A DNA stretch of 8,333 nucleotides from the NCBI GenBank assembly GCA_023262645.1, contig JALRAA010000049.1, forward strand, positions 1 to 8,333, read 5' to 3'. Positions 1-5,437 of the stretch are shown here, one piece after another; within the stretch, counting starts at the first letter, position 1, and the number at the start of each line of letters is the position of its first letter. Position numbers and translations under genes: made by a program. Under the pieces are notes generated by a model. The model worked only from the letters and a program-made list of their open reading frames with translations, searched no databases and was not told the DNA's origin. This DNA is from Burkholderiaceae bacterium. GTDB taxonomy: Bacteria > Pseudomonadota > Gammaproteobacteria > Burkholderiales > Burkholderiaceae_C.

Positions 1-366
1 ATCGCAAAAGCGGCGGAGCTCGAAGCCACCAAACATAACTGGGCTGTATGCATCGCCATCGTGGACGATGGTGGGCACTTGGTGTGGCTTCAGCGACTGG
101 ACGGCGCTGCCCCTATTTCGGCCCACATCGCCCCGGCCAAAGCACAAACTGCTGCTTTGGGGCGGCGCGAATCCAAGGTCTATGAAGACATCATCAACGG
201 CGGACGTTATTCCTTTTTAAGCGCACCGTTGATCCAGGGCATGCTCGAAGGCGGGGTACCGATTGTTAAAGACGGACAGGTGATCGGAGCCGTGGGCGTC
301 AGTGGCGTTAAATCCACCGAGGACGCACAAATTGCAAAAGCGGGCATTGCGGCATTGGGTTTATAA
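1..366 (+). CDS. GlcG/HbpS-like (DUF336) family protein, 5'-truncated
   Basis: The reading frame is open from base 1 to the TAA at 364-366, giving 121 visible residues. The gene therefore starts upstream of the window, and a GTG at 61 is only an internal codon. The protein has the hallmarks of the GlcG/HbpS (DUF336) family: an IVDDGGHLV strand early, a middle segment with SAHIAPAKAQTAA, and a glycine-rich C-terminal half with GGVPIVKDGQVIGAVGVSG followed by an alanine-rich last helix. Family members are about 130-145 residues, so roughly 10-25 are missing. Some relatives bind heme or corrinoids, or sit beside glycolate oxidase genes, but the family's biochemical role is poorly defined and none is claimed here. 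No signal peptide can be judged because the N-terminus is absent. It converges on ppsR with only five A bases between the stop codons. Family assignment is firm; function is unknown. Confidence 0.88.
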   Translation: MAKAAELEATKHNWAVCIAIVDDGGHLVWLQRLDGAAPISAHIAPAKAQTAALGRRESKVYEDIINGGRYSFLSAPLIQGMLEGGVPIVKDGQVIGAVGVSGVKSTEDAQIAKAGIAALGL

Positions 367-371
367 AAAAA

Positions 372-1193
372 TCAATACGTCAATCTTTCTGGCTTGATTT
401 CTTGAATGATGGTGGTTGCAATTTCTTCGATGCTTTTGGTGGTGGTAGATAACCAACGAATGCCATGCATACGCATCATCGTTTCGGCGGCTGACACTTC
501 TTGCTGACAATTTTCCAAATTTGCGTATTTTGAATGGGGTCTGCGTTCGTTGCGTATTTCACTCAGCCTATCCGCAGAAATCGATAAACCAAAAATTTTG
601 CTCAAGTGAGGCCGCAAGGCAGGTGGTAATTGTTGCCTTTCAAAGTCTTCGGGGATCAATGGATAGTTGGAAGCTTTCAGGCCGTACTGCATCGCCAAAT
701 AAAGGCTGGTGGGTGTTTTGCCACTTCGGCTCACGCCCACCAAAATCACATCCGATTTTTCCAGGTCGGTATTTTTTTGGCCGTCATCATGCGCCAAGCT
801 GAAATTGATGGCTTCAATTCTGTCGTGGTAGGCCTTGCTTTTGCTGATGTCTGAGAAACGACCGATACGGTGGTTAGATTTGATGCCCAATTCGACTTCC
901 AACGGTTTGACAAAAGTACTGAACATGTCCATGAGCAGTGCATTGGTGCCCGTGGTGAGGATTTCCAGCAATTCATCTTTTGCCAGCGTGGTGAACACAA
1001 TCGGTTTTAAGCCTTCTTTATCGGCAGCATGGTTAATCTGTTCAACCGCATGGTGTGCTTTTTCCTCGGTATCAATGAATGGAAGTCGAATGTGTTTGGC
1101 TTGGATTTCAAACTGGGCCAATATGGCGTTGCCAAATGTCTCTGCTGTGATGCCTGTTCCATCGGAGACAAAAAAAACGGTTCGGGTTTGCAT
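372..1193 (-). CDS. ppsR: PEP synthase regulatory protein PpsR (bifunctional Ser/Thr kinase / phosphorylase)
   Basis: This is a cytoplasmic DUF299-family regulator. In this family the protein uses ADP to phosphorylate, and inorganic phosphate to dephosphorylate, a threonine beside the catalytic histidine of PEP synthase, switching that enzyme off and on. The predicted protein has 273 residues, close to the usual 270-280. It opens with the typical RTVFFVSDGTGITAE segment, has an HDD motif at about 135-137, and carries the nucleotide-binding P-loop GVSRSGKT at about 153-160. I chose the ATG at 1191-1193. A TTG ten codons upstream (1221-1223) would extend the frame, but family members begin at or near this methionine; only a weak AGAG precedes the ATG. 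The gene is divergent from ppsA, its target, 175 bases away, which is strong support for the assignment. A run of eight T falls in the coding strand at residues 6-8 without breaking the frame. Confidence 0.95.
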   Translation of the reverse strand: MQTRTVFFVSDGTGITAETFGNAILAQFEIQAKHIRLPFIDTEEKAHHAVEQINHAADKEGLKPIVFTTLAKDELLEILTTGTNALLMDMFSTFVKPLEVELGIKSNHRIGRFSDISKSKAYHDRIEAINFSLAHDDGQKNTDLEKSDVILVGVSRSGKTPTSLYLAMQYGLKASNYPLIPEDFERQQLPPALRPHLSKIFGLSISADRLSEIRNERRPHSKYANLENCQQEVSAAETMMRMHGIRWLSTTTKSIEEIATTIIQEIKPERLTY

Positions 1194-1368
1194 AAAAAAC
1201 TCTGGGAAGGTGGATGGTTGCAAGCTTTAAAATACCAACACAGGATTAAATCATGCGCTGCCATTGGAATGAAATTCGTTTAATTTTCTCAAGGCCTATA
1301 CGCATGTCCGTTGAGGTTTCACCTACAAACCTTCAGCGCGAAACGCTTTTAACTTTTGGAGTACTTTC
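1194..1368. promoter_or_regulatory. Divergent ppsR/ppsA intergenic region
   Basis: These 175 bases must hold the promoters of both ppsR (leftward) and ppsA (rightward), since the two start codons face away from each other. The region is AT-rich near 1221-1235 and 1270-1290, with a perfect AAGCTT at 1222-1227. I looked for paired -35/-10 boxes with 16-18 base spacing on both strands and found none convincing; a TATACG at 1297-1302 has no matching -35. The only firm signal is the ppsA ribosome binding site GGAGT at 1358-1362, six bases before its ATG. Promoter positions are therefore left open. Confidence 0.5.
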
Positions 1369-3759
1369 ATGTCTGTTTTGTTCAATCCAACGGCACTGGT
1401 GGTGCCATTTGAAAACCTGCGAATGTCCGATGTGGACTCGGTGGGTGGAAAAAATGCCAGCCTAGGAGAAATGATTTCACAACTGCCTGCAGGGGTAACT
1501 GTTCCTACAGGCTTTGCCACCACAGCACATGCTTTTCGTGTGTTTCTGAAACAGGGAAATTTAGACCAGCGCATTAACGAAGCGCTCAAACATTTGGATT
1601 CTGAAAATATCAATGCACTGACCGCTACAGGCACTGCCATCCGATCATGGATCATGGACCAAACGTTCCCGCAGGATTTGGAACACGAAATACGCCAAGC
1701 TTTCCAAAAGTTAGATGCGGGTGCTCATGCAGGATCCTATGCAGTCAGGTCTTCTGCCACGGCGGAGGATTTGCCAGATGCTTCTTTTGCCGGTCAACAA
1801 GAAAGTTTTTTGAACGTACAAGGCATCGAAGATATTCTTCACAAAATCAAGGAAGTTTTCGCGTCGTTGTACAACGACAGAGCGATCAGTTATCGTGTTC
1901 ACAAAGGATTTGTTCACGCTGAAGTGGCGCTGTCTGCAGGTGTACAAAAAATGGTCCGCTCAGACTTGGCGACATCAGGTGTGATGTTCACCATCGACAC
2001 GGAGTCTGGCTTTAACGATGTGGTGTTCATTACTTCCAGTTATGGTTTGGGAGAAACGGTGGTGCAAGGCGCCGTCAACCCAGATGAGTTTTATGTCCAC
2101 AAGCCCATGTTGCGAGCTGGTAAAAAAGCCATTGTTCGCAGAAGCCTTGGGTCTAAATTGATCCAAATGAAATTTGCCAGTGACGCGGAAAGAAAGCAAT
2201 CTGGCAAATTGGTGGTGACCGAGGATGTGCCATCCGAGTTGCGAAACCGTTATTCGTTGACAGACGAAGAAATCTGTCAATTGGCTGAATATGCCTTGGT
2301 CATTGAAGCCCACTATGGCCATCCCATGGATATTGAGTGGGGAAAAGACGGCTTGGACGGCAAGCTGTACATATTGCAAGCTCGCCCTGAAACAGTGAAG
2401 AGCCAATCGAAGGGCAAAGCAGAGCACAAATACAAGCTAAAAAATAAGAGCACAGTGCTTGCTGAGGGAAGGGCGATTGGACAAAAAATAGGAACTGGGC
2501 CAGTGCGGTTGGTGAGCCACATTTCTCAAATGGACACAGTGATGCCCGGCGATATTTTGGTCACTGACATGACCGATCCGAATTGGGAACCTGTCATGAA
2601 AAAGGCCAGTGCCATCGTGACCAACCGTGGCGGCAGAACCTGCCATGCGGCCATCATCGCACGTGAACTTGGCATACCTGCCGTGGTGGGATGTGGCAAC
2701 GCTACCGATGTTTTGCAACCTGACAGTTTGGTGACGGTCAGTTGCGCTGAGGGCGATACTGGTTTTATTTACGATGGACTTTTAGAAACCGAGATTTTTG
2801 AAGTCAAGCAAGGCGCGATGCCTGAGATTTCTACCAAGATCATGATGAACATCGGTAACCCGAGCATGGCATTTGATTTTGCGCAACTTCCCAATGCAGG
2901 TGTAGGTCTTGCCCGATTGGAATTCATCATCAACAACAACATTGGCGTTCACCCCAAAGCCATATTGGAATACCCGAATATCGATTTGGAACTCAAAAAA
3001 GCGGTGGAGTCTGTCGCGCGCGGCCATGCTTCCCCCAAGGCATTTTTTGTGGACAAGGTCACTGAAGGTGTGGCGACGATTGCAGCTGCTTTTTGGCCAA
3101 AGCCTGTCATCGTCAGGTTGTCTGATTTCAAATCGAACGAATACAGAAAATTGATCGGCGGCAGCCGCTATGAACCTGAAGAAGAAAATCCGATGCTGGG
3201 TTTTCGAGGCGCAGCCCGCTATTTGAGCGCGGATTTTCAACAAGCTTTTGCCATGGAATGCCAAGCATTGCGCAGAGTCAGAGACGACATGGGATTGACC
3301 AATGTGCAAATCATGGTGCCTTTTGTCAGAACCGTGGGACAAGCCAAACGTGTGGTCGAGTTGCTGTCCCAGCACGGCCTGTCCAGGGGGGACAACGGTC
3401 TGAAATTGATCATGATGTGTGAAGTTCCCAGCAATGCTTTGCTGGCTGACGACTTCCTAGAGCATTTTGATGGTTTCTCTATCGGATCTAACGATTTGAC
3501 TCAGCTCACTTTGGGTCTGGATCGCGATTCCGGAATGCCTTTGTTGGCAGCCGACTTCGATGAAAGAGATCCTGCTGTCAAGATACTTTTGCTCAAAGCC
3601 ATCGAGGCATGCCAAAAGCAACAAAAATATGTCGGCATCTGCGGTCAAGGGCCAAGCGATCATTTGGATTTTGCAAAGTGGTTGGTTGAAAAAGGAATTG
3701 AATCCATTTCTCTTAATCCCGACAGTGTGATCGCCACTTGGCAGGCCTTGGCCCATTAA
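1369..3759 (+). CDS. ppsA: Phosphoenolpyruvate synthase (pyruvate, water dikinase)
   Basis: This cytoplasmic enzyme converts pyruvate, ATP and water into phosphoenolpyruvate, AMP and phosphate, the entry step of gluconeogenesis from three-carbon substrates. The 796 residues match the family's usual length of about 790-800. The domains run in the standard order. The N-terminal ATP-binding domain occupies roughly 1-345, with GGKNASLGEM at 26-35, AVRSSATAEDLPDASFAGQ at 125-143 and the closing LQARPET at 336-342. The swivelling phosphohistidine domain is at about 365-475, with GGRTCHAAI at 421-429 and catalytic His426. The C-terminal PEP/pyruvate TIM barrel is at about 490-796, with RLSDFKSNEYR, GSNDLTQLTLGLDRDSG at 706-722 and the active-site Cys758 in GICGQGPSDH. 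Thr424, two residues before the histidine, is the position that PpsR is known to modify. A good GGAGT ribosome binding site precedes the ATG. The lysine-rich stretch at 343-360 is the inter-domain linker. All key residues are present. Confidence 0.98.
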   Translation: MSVLFNPTALVVPFENLRMSDVDSVGGKNASLGEMISQLPAGVTVPTGFATTAHAFRVFLKQGNLDQRINEALKHLDSENINALTATGTAIRSWIMDQTFPQDLEHEIRQAFQKLDAGAHAGSYAVRSSATAEDLPDASFAGQQESFLNVQGIEDILHKIKEVFASLYNDRAISYRVHKGFVHAEVALSAGVQKMVRSDLATSGVMFTIDTESGFNDVVFITSSYGLGETVVQGAVNPDEFYVHKPMLRAGKKAIVRRSLGSKLIQMKFASDAERKQSGKLVVTEDVPSELRNRYSLTDEEICQLAEYALVIEAHYGHPMDIEWGKDGLDGKLYILQARPETVKSQSKGKAEHKYKLKNKSTVLAEGRAIGQKIGTGPVRLVSHISQMDTVMPGDILVTDMTDPNWEPVMKKASAIVTNRGGRTCHAAIIARELGIPAVVGCGNATDVLQPDSLVTVSCAEGDTGFIYDGLLETEIFEVKQGAMPEISTKIMMNIGNPSMAFDFAQLPNAGVGLARLEFIINNNIGVHPKAILEYPNIDLELKKAVESVARGHASPKAFFVDKVTEGVATIAAAFWPKPVIVRLSDFKSNEYRKLIGGSRYEPEEENPMLGFRGAARYLSADFQQAFAMECQALRRVRDDMGLTNVQIMVPFVRTVGQAKRVVELLSQHGLSRGDNGLKLIMMCEVPSNALLADDFLEHFDGFSIGSNDLTQLTLGLDRDSGMPLLAADFDERDPAVKILLLKAIEACQKQQKYVGICGQGPSDHLDFAKWLVEKGIESISLNPDSVIATWQALAH

Positions 3760-3786
3760 ATTCAGGTCGATCGATGAAAAATTGAT

Positions 3787-3792
3787 TAGAAT
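3787..3792 (+). promoter_or_regulatory. Possible -10 box for the rpsF cluster
   Basis: TAGAAT differs from the sigma-70 consensus TATAAT at one base and sits in the 100-base gap between ppsA and rpsF. Transcription from it would begin near 3799, just before the predicted RNA leader, which fits. No good -35 lies 16-18 bases upstream, and a TG two bases before the box is not in the exact extended -10 position. Treat as tentative; readthrough from ppsA is also possible because no T-tailed terminator follows that gene. Confidence 0.3.
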
Positions 3793-3806
3793 GTAAGGCT
3801 TTTCAC

Positions 3807-3852
3807 CCTTGCCGCACCACTGAAGACGCTGTGGGCGGCTACATCCACAAGG
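3807..3852 (+). promoter_or_regulatory. Candidate S6:S18-type autoregulatory leader of rpsF
   Basis: Directly ahead of rpsF the RNA can form an outer stem of CCUUG (3807-3811) with CAAGG (3848-3852), followed at once by an unpaired CCG (3812-3814) and an inner hairpin CCAC (3817-3820) with GUGG (3831-3834). The outer stem covers the first bases of the GGAG ribosome binding site (3851-3854). A CCG bulge flanked by a stem and a hairpin is the described signature of the leader by which the S6:S18 complex represses its own operon in many bacteria, where the CCG imitates the 16S rRNA site. The same bases can also form a longer hairpin, GCCGC (3811-3815) plus CCAC with GTGG plus GCGGC (3831-3839), with one bulged A; this hides the CCG and frees the ribosome binding site. 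The pairings are read directly from sequence; the regulatory role is inferred from family and position. Confidence 0.65.
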
Positions 3853-3859
3853 AGATTTC

Positions 3860-4225
3860 ATGCGTCATTACGAAATAGTTCTTTTGATACACCCCGACCA
3901 AAGCGAGCAGGTTCCTGCCATGCTCGAAAGGTACATAGGCCTGATCACCAACGGTGGCGGCAAAGTACATCGTTTGGAAGATTGGGGAAGACGCCAGTTG
4001 ACCTACATGATCAACAAACTGGCCAAGGCACATTACCTATGTTTGAATATTGAAGCCAATCAAGAAGTCATGGCTGAATTGGAGCATGCCTTTAAATTCA
4101 ACGATGCAGTGCTGCGGCATTTGACTGTGTTGAAGAAAAAAGCTGAAACCACCCCTTCACTGATGATGAAAACGGTTGAGCGTGAAGAAGCCCGCAAAAC
4201 CCAGCACACAGAATTCCAAGCCTGA
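3860..4225 (+). CDS. rpsF: 30S ribosomal protein S6
   Basis: S6 is a small-subunit protein that binds the central domain of 16S rRNA as a dimer with S18, whose gene lies two genes downstream. The 121 residues show the characteristic MRHYEIVLLIHPD start, the GGKVHRLEDWGRRQLTY segment at about 33-49 and the HAFKFNDAVLRHLTVLK helix-strand at about 76-92, all of the single ferredoxin-like S6 domain. The charged tail after residue 95 is a typical disordered extension and matches the length seen in betaproteobacteria. The ATG is preceded by a strong AAGGAG site with a five-base spacer. This is the first gene of a compact cluster with priB, rpsR and rplI, probably co-transcribed and likely repressed by S6:S18 through the leader just upstream. 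Nothing is odd about the protein. Confidence 0.98.
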   Translation: MRHYEIVLLIHPDQSEQVPAMLERYIGLITNGGGKVHRLEDWGRRQLTYMINKLAKAHYLCLNIEANQEVMAELEHAFKFNDAVLRHLTVLKKKAETTPSLMMKTVEREEARKTQHTEFQA

Positions 4226-4239
4226 TTTGTTGACCAGAT

Positions 4240-4530
4240 GTGAATCGTGTTGATCTGATGGCGCATGTTGAAGAAATTTCACCTATGCGCTACACCCCAT
4301 CAGGATTGCCTGTTGTGGAATGCAGATTGATTCACGAATCTGACATTGAAGAAGCCGGTATCGTTAGAAAAGTCCATTTAAGTTTGAAGTCAAAAGCCGT
4401 TGGCATCTTGGCTGAAAAACTGATCAGACAGCCCTTACATACCCCTCTTTTGTTTTCAGGATTCTTGGCATCTGGCGCAAATTCCAAATCAGTCATTTTT
4501 CATATTCATTCATACCAAACTGTTTCTTAG
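4240..4530 (+). CDS. priB: Primosomal replication protein N (PriB)
   Basis: PriB is a small single-stranded-DNA-binding protein with an OB fold. It joins PriA at stalled forks and helps reload the DnaB helicase; the dnaB gene is close downstream. The 96-residue product has the beta-type PriB pattern: MNRVDL at the start, MRYTPSGLPVVECRL at 16-30, IVRKVHLSLKSKAVG at 41-55 and the final strand GFLASGANSKSVIFHIHSY at 74-92. The start is GTG at 4240, 14 bases after the rpsF stop. An in-frame TGA at 4231 rules out anything longer than this, and family members begin at the same place. No Shine-Dalgarno sequence precedes it, so translation is probably coupled to rpsF. Its TAG stop overlaps the ribosome binding site of rpsR. 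Divergence of PriB is high in general, but context and motifs agree. Confidence 0.93.
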   Translation: MNRVDLMAHVEEISPMRYTPSGLPVVECRLIHESDIEEAGIVRKVHLSLKSKAVGILAEKLIRQPLHTPLLFSGFLASGANSKSVIFHIHSYQTVS

Positions 4531-4539
4531 GAGCCCCAC

Positions 4540-4821
4540 ATGGCCACTTTTAAAAAATTCAATAAAGACAAGCGCCCCAAGCGCAACACGCAATCTTTGC
4601 TGTTCAAGCGCAAAAGATTTTGTCGTTTCACAGTGACTGGTGTCGAAGAAATCGACTACAAAGACATTGATACGCTGCGTGACTTCATTGCTGAAAATGG
4701 AAAAATCATTCCAGCGCGCCTGACCGGTACGCGCGCTATTTACCAGCGCCAATTGAACACGGCCATCAAGCGTGCGCGATTCTTGGCCATGCTGCCATAC
4801 ACCGATCAGCACAAAATCTAA
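4540..4821 (+). CDS. rpsR: 30S ribosomal protein S18
   Basis: S18 is a small basic protein of the 30S platform that binds 16S rRNA together with S6. The 93 residues contain the family core: RKRFCRFT at about 24-31 with the conserved cysteine, the DYKDIDTLRDFI helix at 39-50, and the highly conserved KIIPARLTGTRAIYQRQL at 55-72 running on to the RARFLAMLPY end at 78-87. The basic N-terminal extension of about 18 residues relative to the 75-residue E. coli protein is normal in Burkholderiales. The ATG at 4540 follows AGGAG at 4529-4533, which overlaps the priB stop codon, so ribosomes finishing priB are well placed to restart. It shares the leader-driven transcript with rpsF, which allows the S6 and S18 partners to be made together. 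Confidence 0.98.
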   Translation: MATFKKFNKDKRPKRNTQSLLFKRKRFCRFTVTGVEEIDYKDIDTLRDFIAENGKIIPARLTGTRAIYQRQLNTAIKRARFLAMLPYTDQHKI

Positions 4822-4831
4822 GGAGCGCAAC

Positions 4832-5284
4832 ATGCAAATTATTCTTCTTGAAAAAGTCGTCAATCTCGGCAATCTCGGTGAGGTCGTCAAAGTCAAAGAC
4901 GGTTATGCCCGCAACTTTTTGATTCCTTCAGGTCAAGCGCGTCGTGCAACCGGTGAAGCTATCAAAGAATTCGAAGCACGCCGTGCCGAGTTGGAAAAAG
5001 CAGCCCATGAAAAATTGGTTGCCGCACAAGCACAAGGCGAGAAGCTTCAAGGCACGACCGTCAAGCTCACACAAAAAGCAGGTGTTGATGGACGTTTGTT
5101 TGGCTCTGTCACAAACTTTGACATTGCGGAAGAATTGAACAAAATGGGCTACGAAGTGACCAAGTCGCAAATTCGCATGCCCAAGGGCCCGATCAAAACC
5201 GTGGGCGATTCACCGGTGTCAGTGTCTTTGCACACAGACGTGTTGGTAGATATCCAAGTGGCTGTGTACGGCGAGTCTGCATGA
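4832..5284 (+). CDS. rplI: 50S ribosomal protein L9
   Basis: L9 is a two-domain large-subunit protein that binds 23S rRNA near the L1 stalk and affects reading-frame fidelity. The 150 residues match the family length. The N-terminal rRNA-binding domain carries the L9 signature at about 13-36, with GNLGEVVKVKDGYARNFLIP and the following SGQA. A long alanine- and lysine-rich connecting helix spans about 41-73, and the C-terminal domain has GVDGRLFGSVT at 84-94 and the closing VSLHTDVLVDIQVAV segment. The frame is open from further upstream, but the ATG at 4832 is clearly the start: it has AAGGAG at 4820-4825, overlapping the rpsR stop, and MQIILLEKV is the standard N-terminus. It is the last gene of the cluster; a strong intrinsic terminator follows 17 bases after its stop. 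Confidence 0.98.
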   Translation: MQIILLEKVVNLGNLGEVVKVKDGYARNFLIPSGQARRATGEAIKEFEARRAELEKAAHEKLVAAQAQGEKLQGTTVKLTQKAGVDGRLFGSVTNFDIAEELNKMGYEVTKSQIRMPKGPIKTVGDSPVSVSLHTDVLVDIQVAVYGESA

Positions 5285-5301
5285 TTTTGGGTTAATTATT
5301 C

Positions 5302-5331
5302 AAAAACCGCTCCTCGGGGCGGTTTTTTTTT
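5302..5331 (+). terminator. Rho-independent terminator after rplI
   Basis: AAAAACCGC at 5302-5310 is the exact inverse of GCGGTTTTT at 5319-5327, giving a GC-cored stem with a short TCCTCGGG loop, and a run of nine T spans 5323-5331. This is a textbook intrinsic terminator and closes the rpsF-priB-rpsR-rplI transcript, so dnaB needs its own promoter. The A-rich left arm mirrors the T tract, but on the minus strand the facing gene lies far away, so bidirectional use is not needed. Confidence 0.93.
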
Positions 5332-5336
5332 GCCAG

Positions 5337-5345
5337 TTATGCACA
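5337..5345 (+). promoter_or_regulatory. DnaA-box-like site (exact TTATNCACA)
   Basis: TTATGCACA agrees at every fixed position with the DnaA-box consensus TTATNCACA. It lies in the gap between the rplI terminator and dnaB, about 44 bases upstream of the predicted -35. I noticed no other exact match on either strand elsewhere in the window when reading by eye. Binding is inferred. Confidence 0.5.
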
Positions 5346-5369
5346 ACTTCACATCCCTATTCACGCTTG

Positions 5370-5378
5370 TTTTCCACA
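5370..5378 (+). promoter_or_regulatory. Second DnaA-box-like site (one mismatch)
   Basis: TTTTCCACA differs from the strong box TTATCCACA only at the third base. It has the same orientation as the exact site and starts 33 bases after it, about three helical turns. A weaker 7-of-9 match, TTATTCAAT, follows at 5382-5390 and touches the predicted -35. Binding is inferred. Confidence 0.35.
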
Positions 5379-5388
5379 CACTTATTCA

Positions 5389-5417
5389 ATGACAAATGGC
5401 GTAGCTTTCAATACTAT
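5389..5417 (+). promoter_or_regulatory. Probable sigma-70 promoter of dnaB
   Basis: ATGACA at 5389-5394 matches the -35 consensus at five of six bases. After exactly 17 bases, TACTAT at 5412-5417 matches the -10 at four of six, including the key first, second and last bases. Transcription would start near 5424, leaving a short leader of about 14 bases that holds the AGAGGA ribosome binding site (5427-5432). A separate promoter is expected because a terminator isolates dnaB from rplI. Confidence 0.6.
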
Positions 5418-5437
5418 TTGTGTTTTAGAGGATCAAT

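Noticed and set aside
1170..1177. Run of eight A (T in ppsR coding strand) as a possible phase-variation tract
   Set aside because: It encodes the conserved VFFV strand in frame, is short, and ppsR is a housekeeping regulator; nothing suggests slippage is used.
835..1230. Plus-strand open frame of 131 codons opposite ppsR
   Set aside because: It is antisense to a clearly conserved gene and shows no family motif.
2782..3375. Long minus-strand open frame (197 codons) opposite ppsA
   Set aside because: It lies fully antisense to a highly conserved enzyme, has no ribosome binding site or recognisable domain, and its composition mirrors ppsA codons.
3767..3774. Palindrome TCGATCGA after ppsA as an operator or terminator
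   Set aside because: An eight-base palindrome with no spacer cannot form a hairpin, and no known regulator site is recognisable.
5332..5437. Replication origin suggested by DnaA-box-like sites next to dnaB
   Set aside because: The gap is short, has only one exact box and no AT-rich unwinding element, and lacks dnaA/dnaN or parAB neighbours; promoter regulation is the simpler reading.
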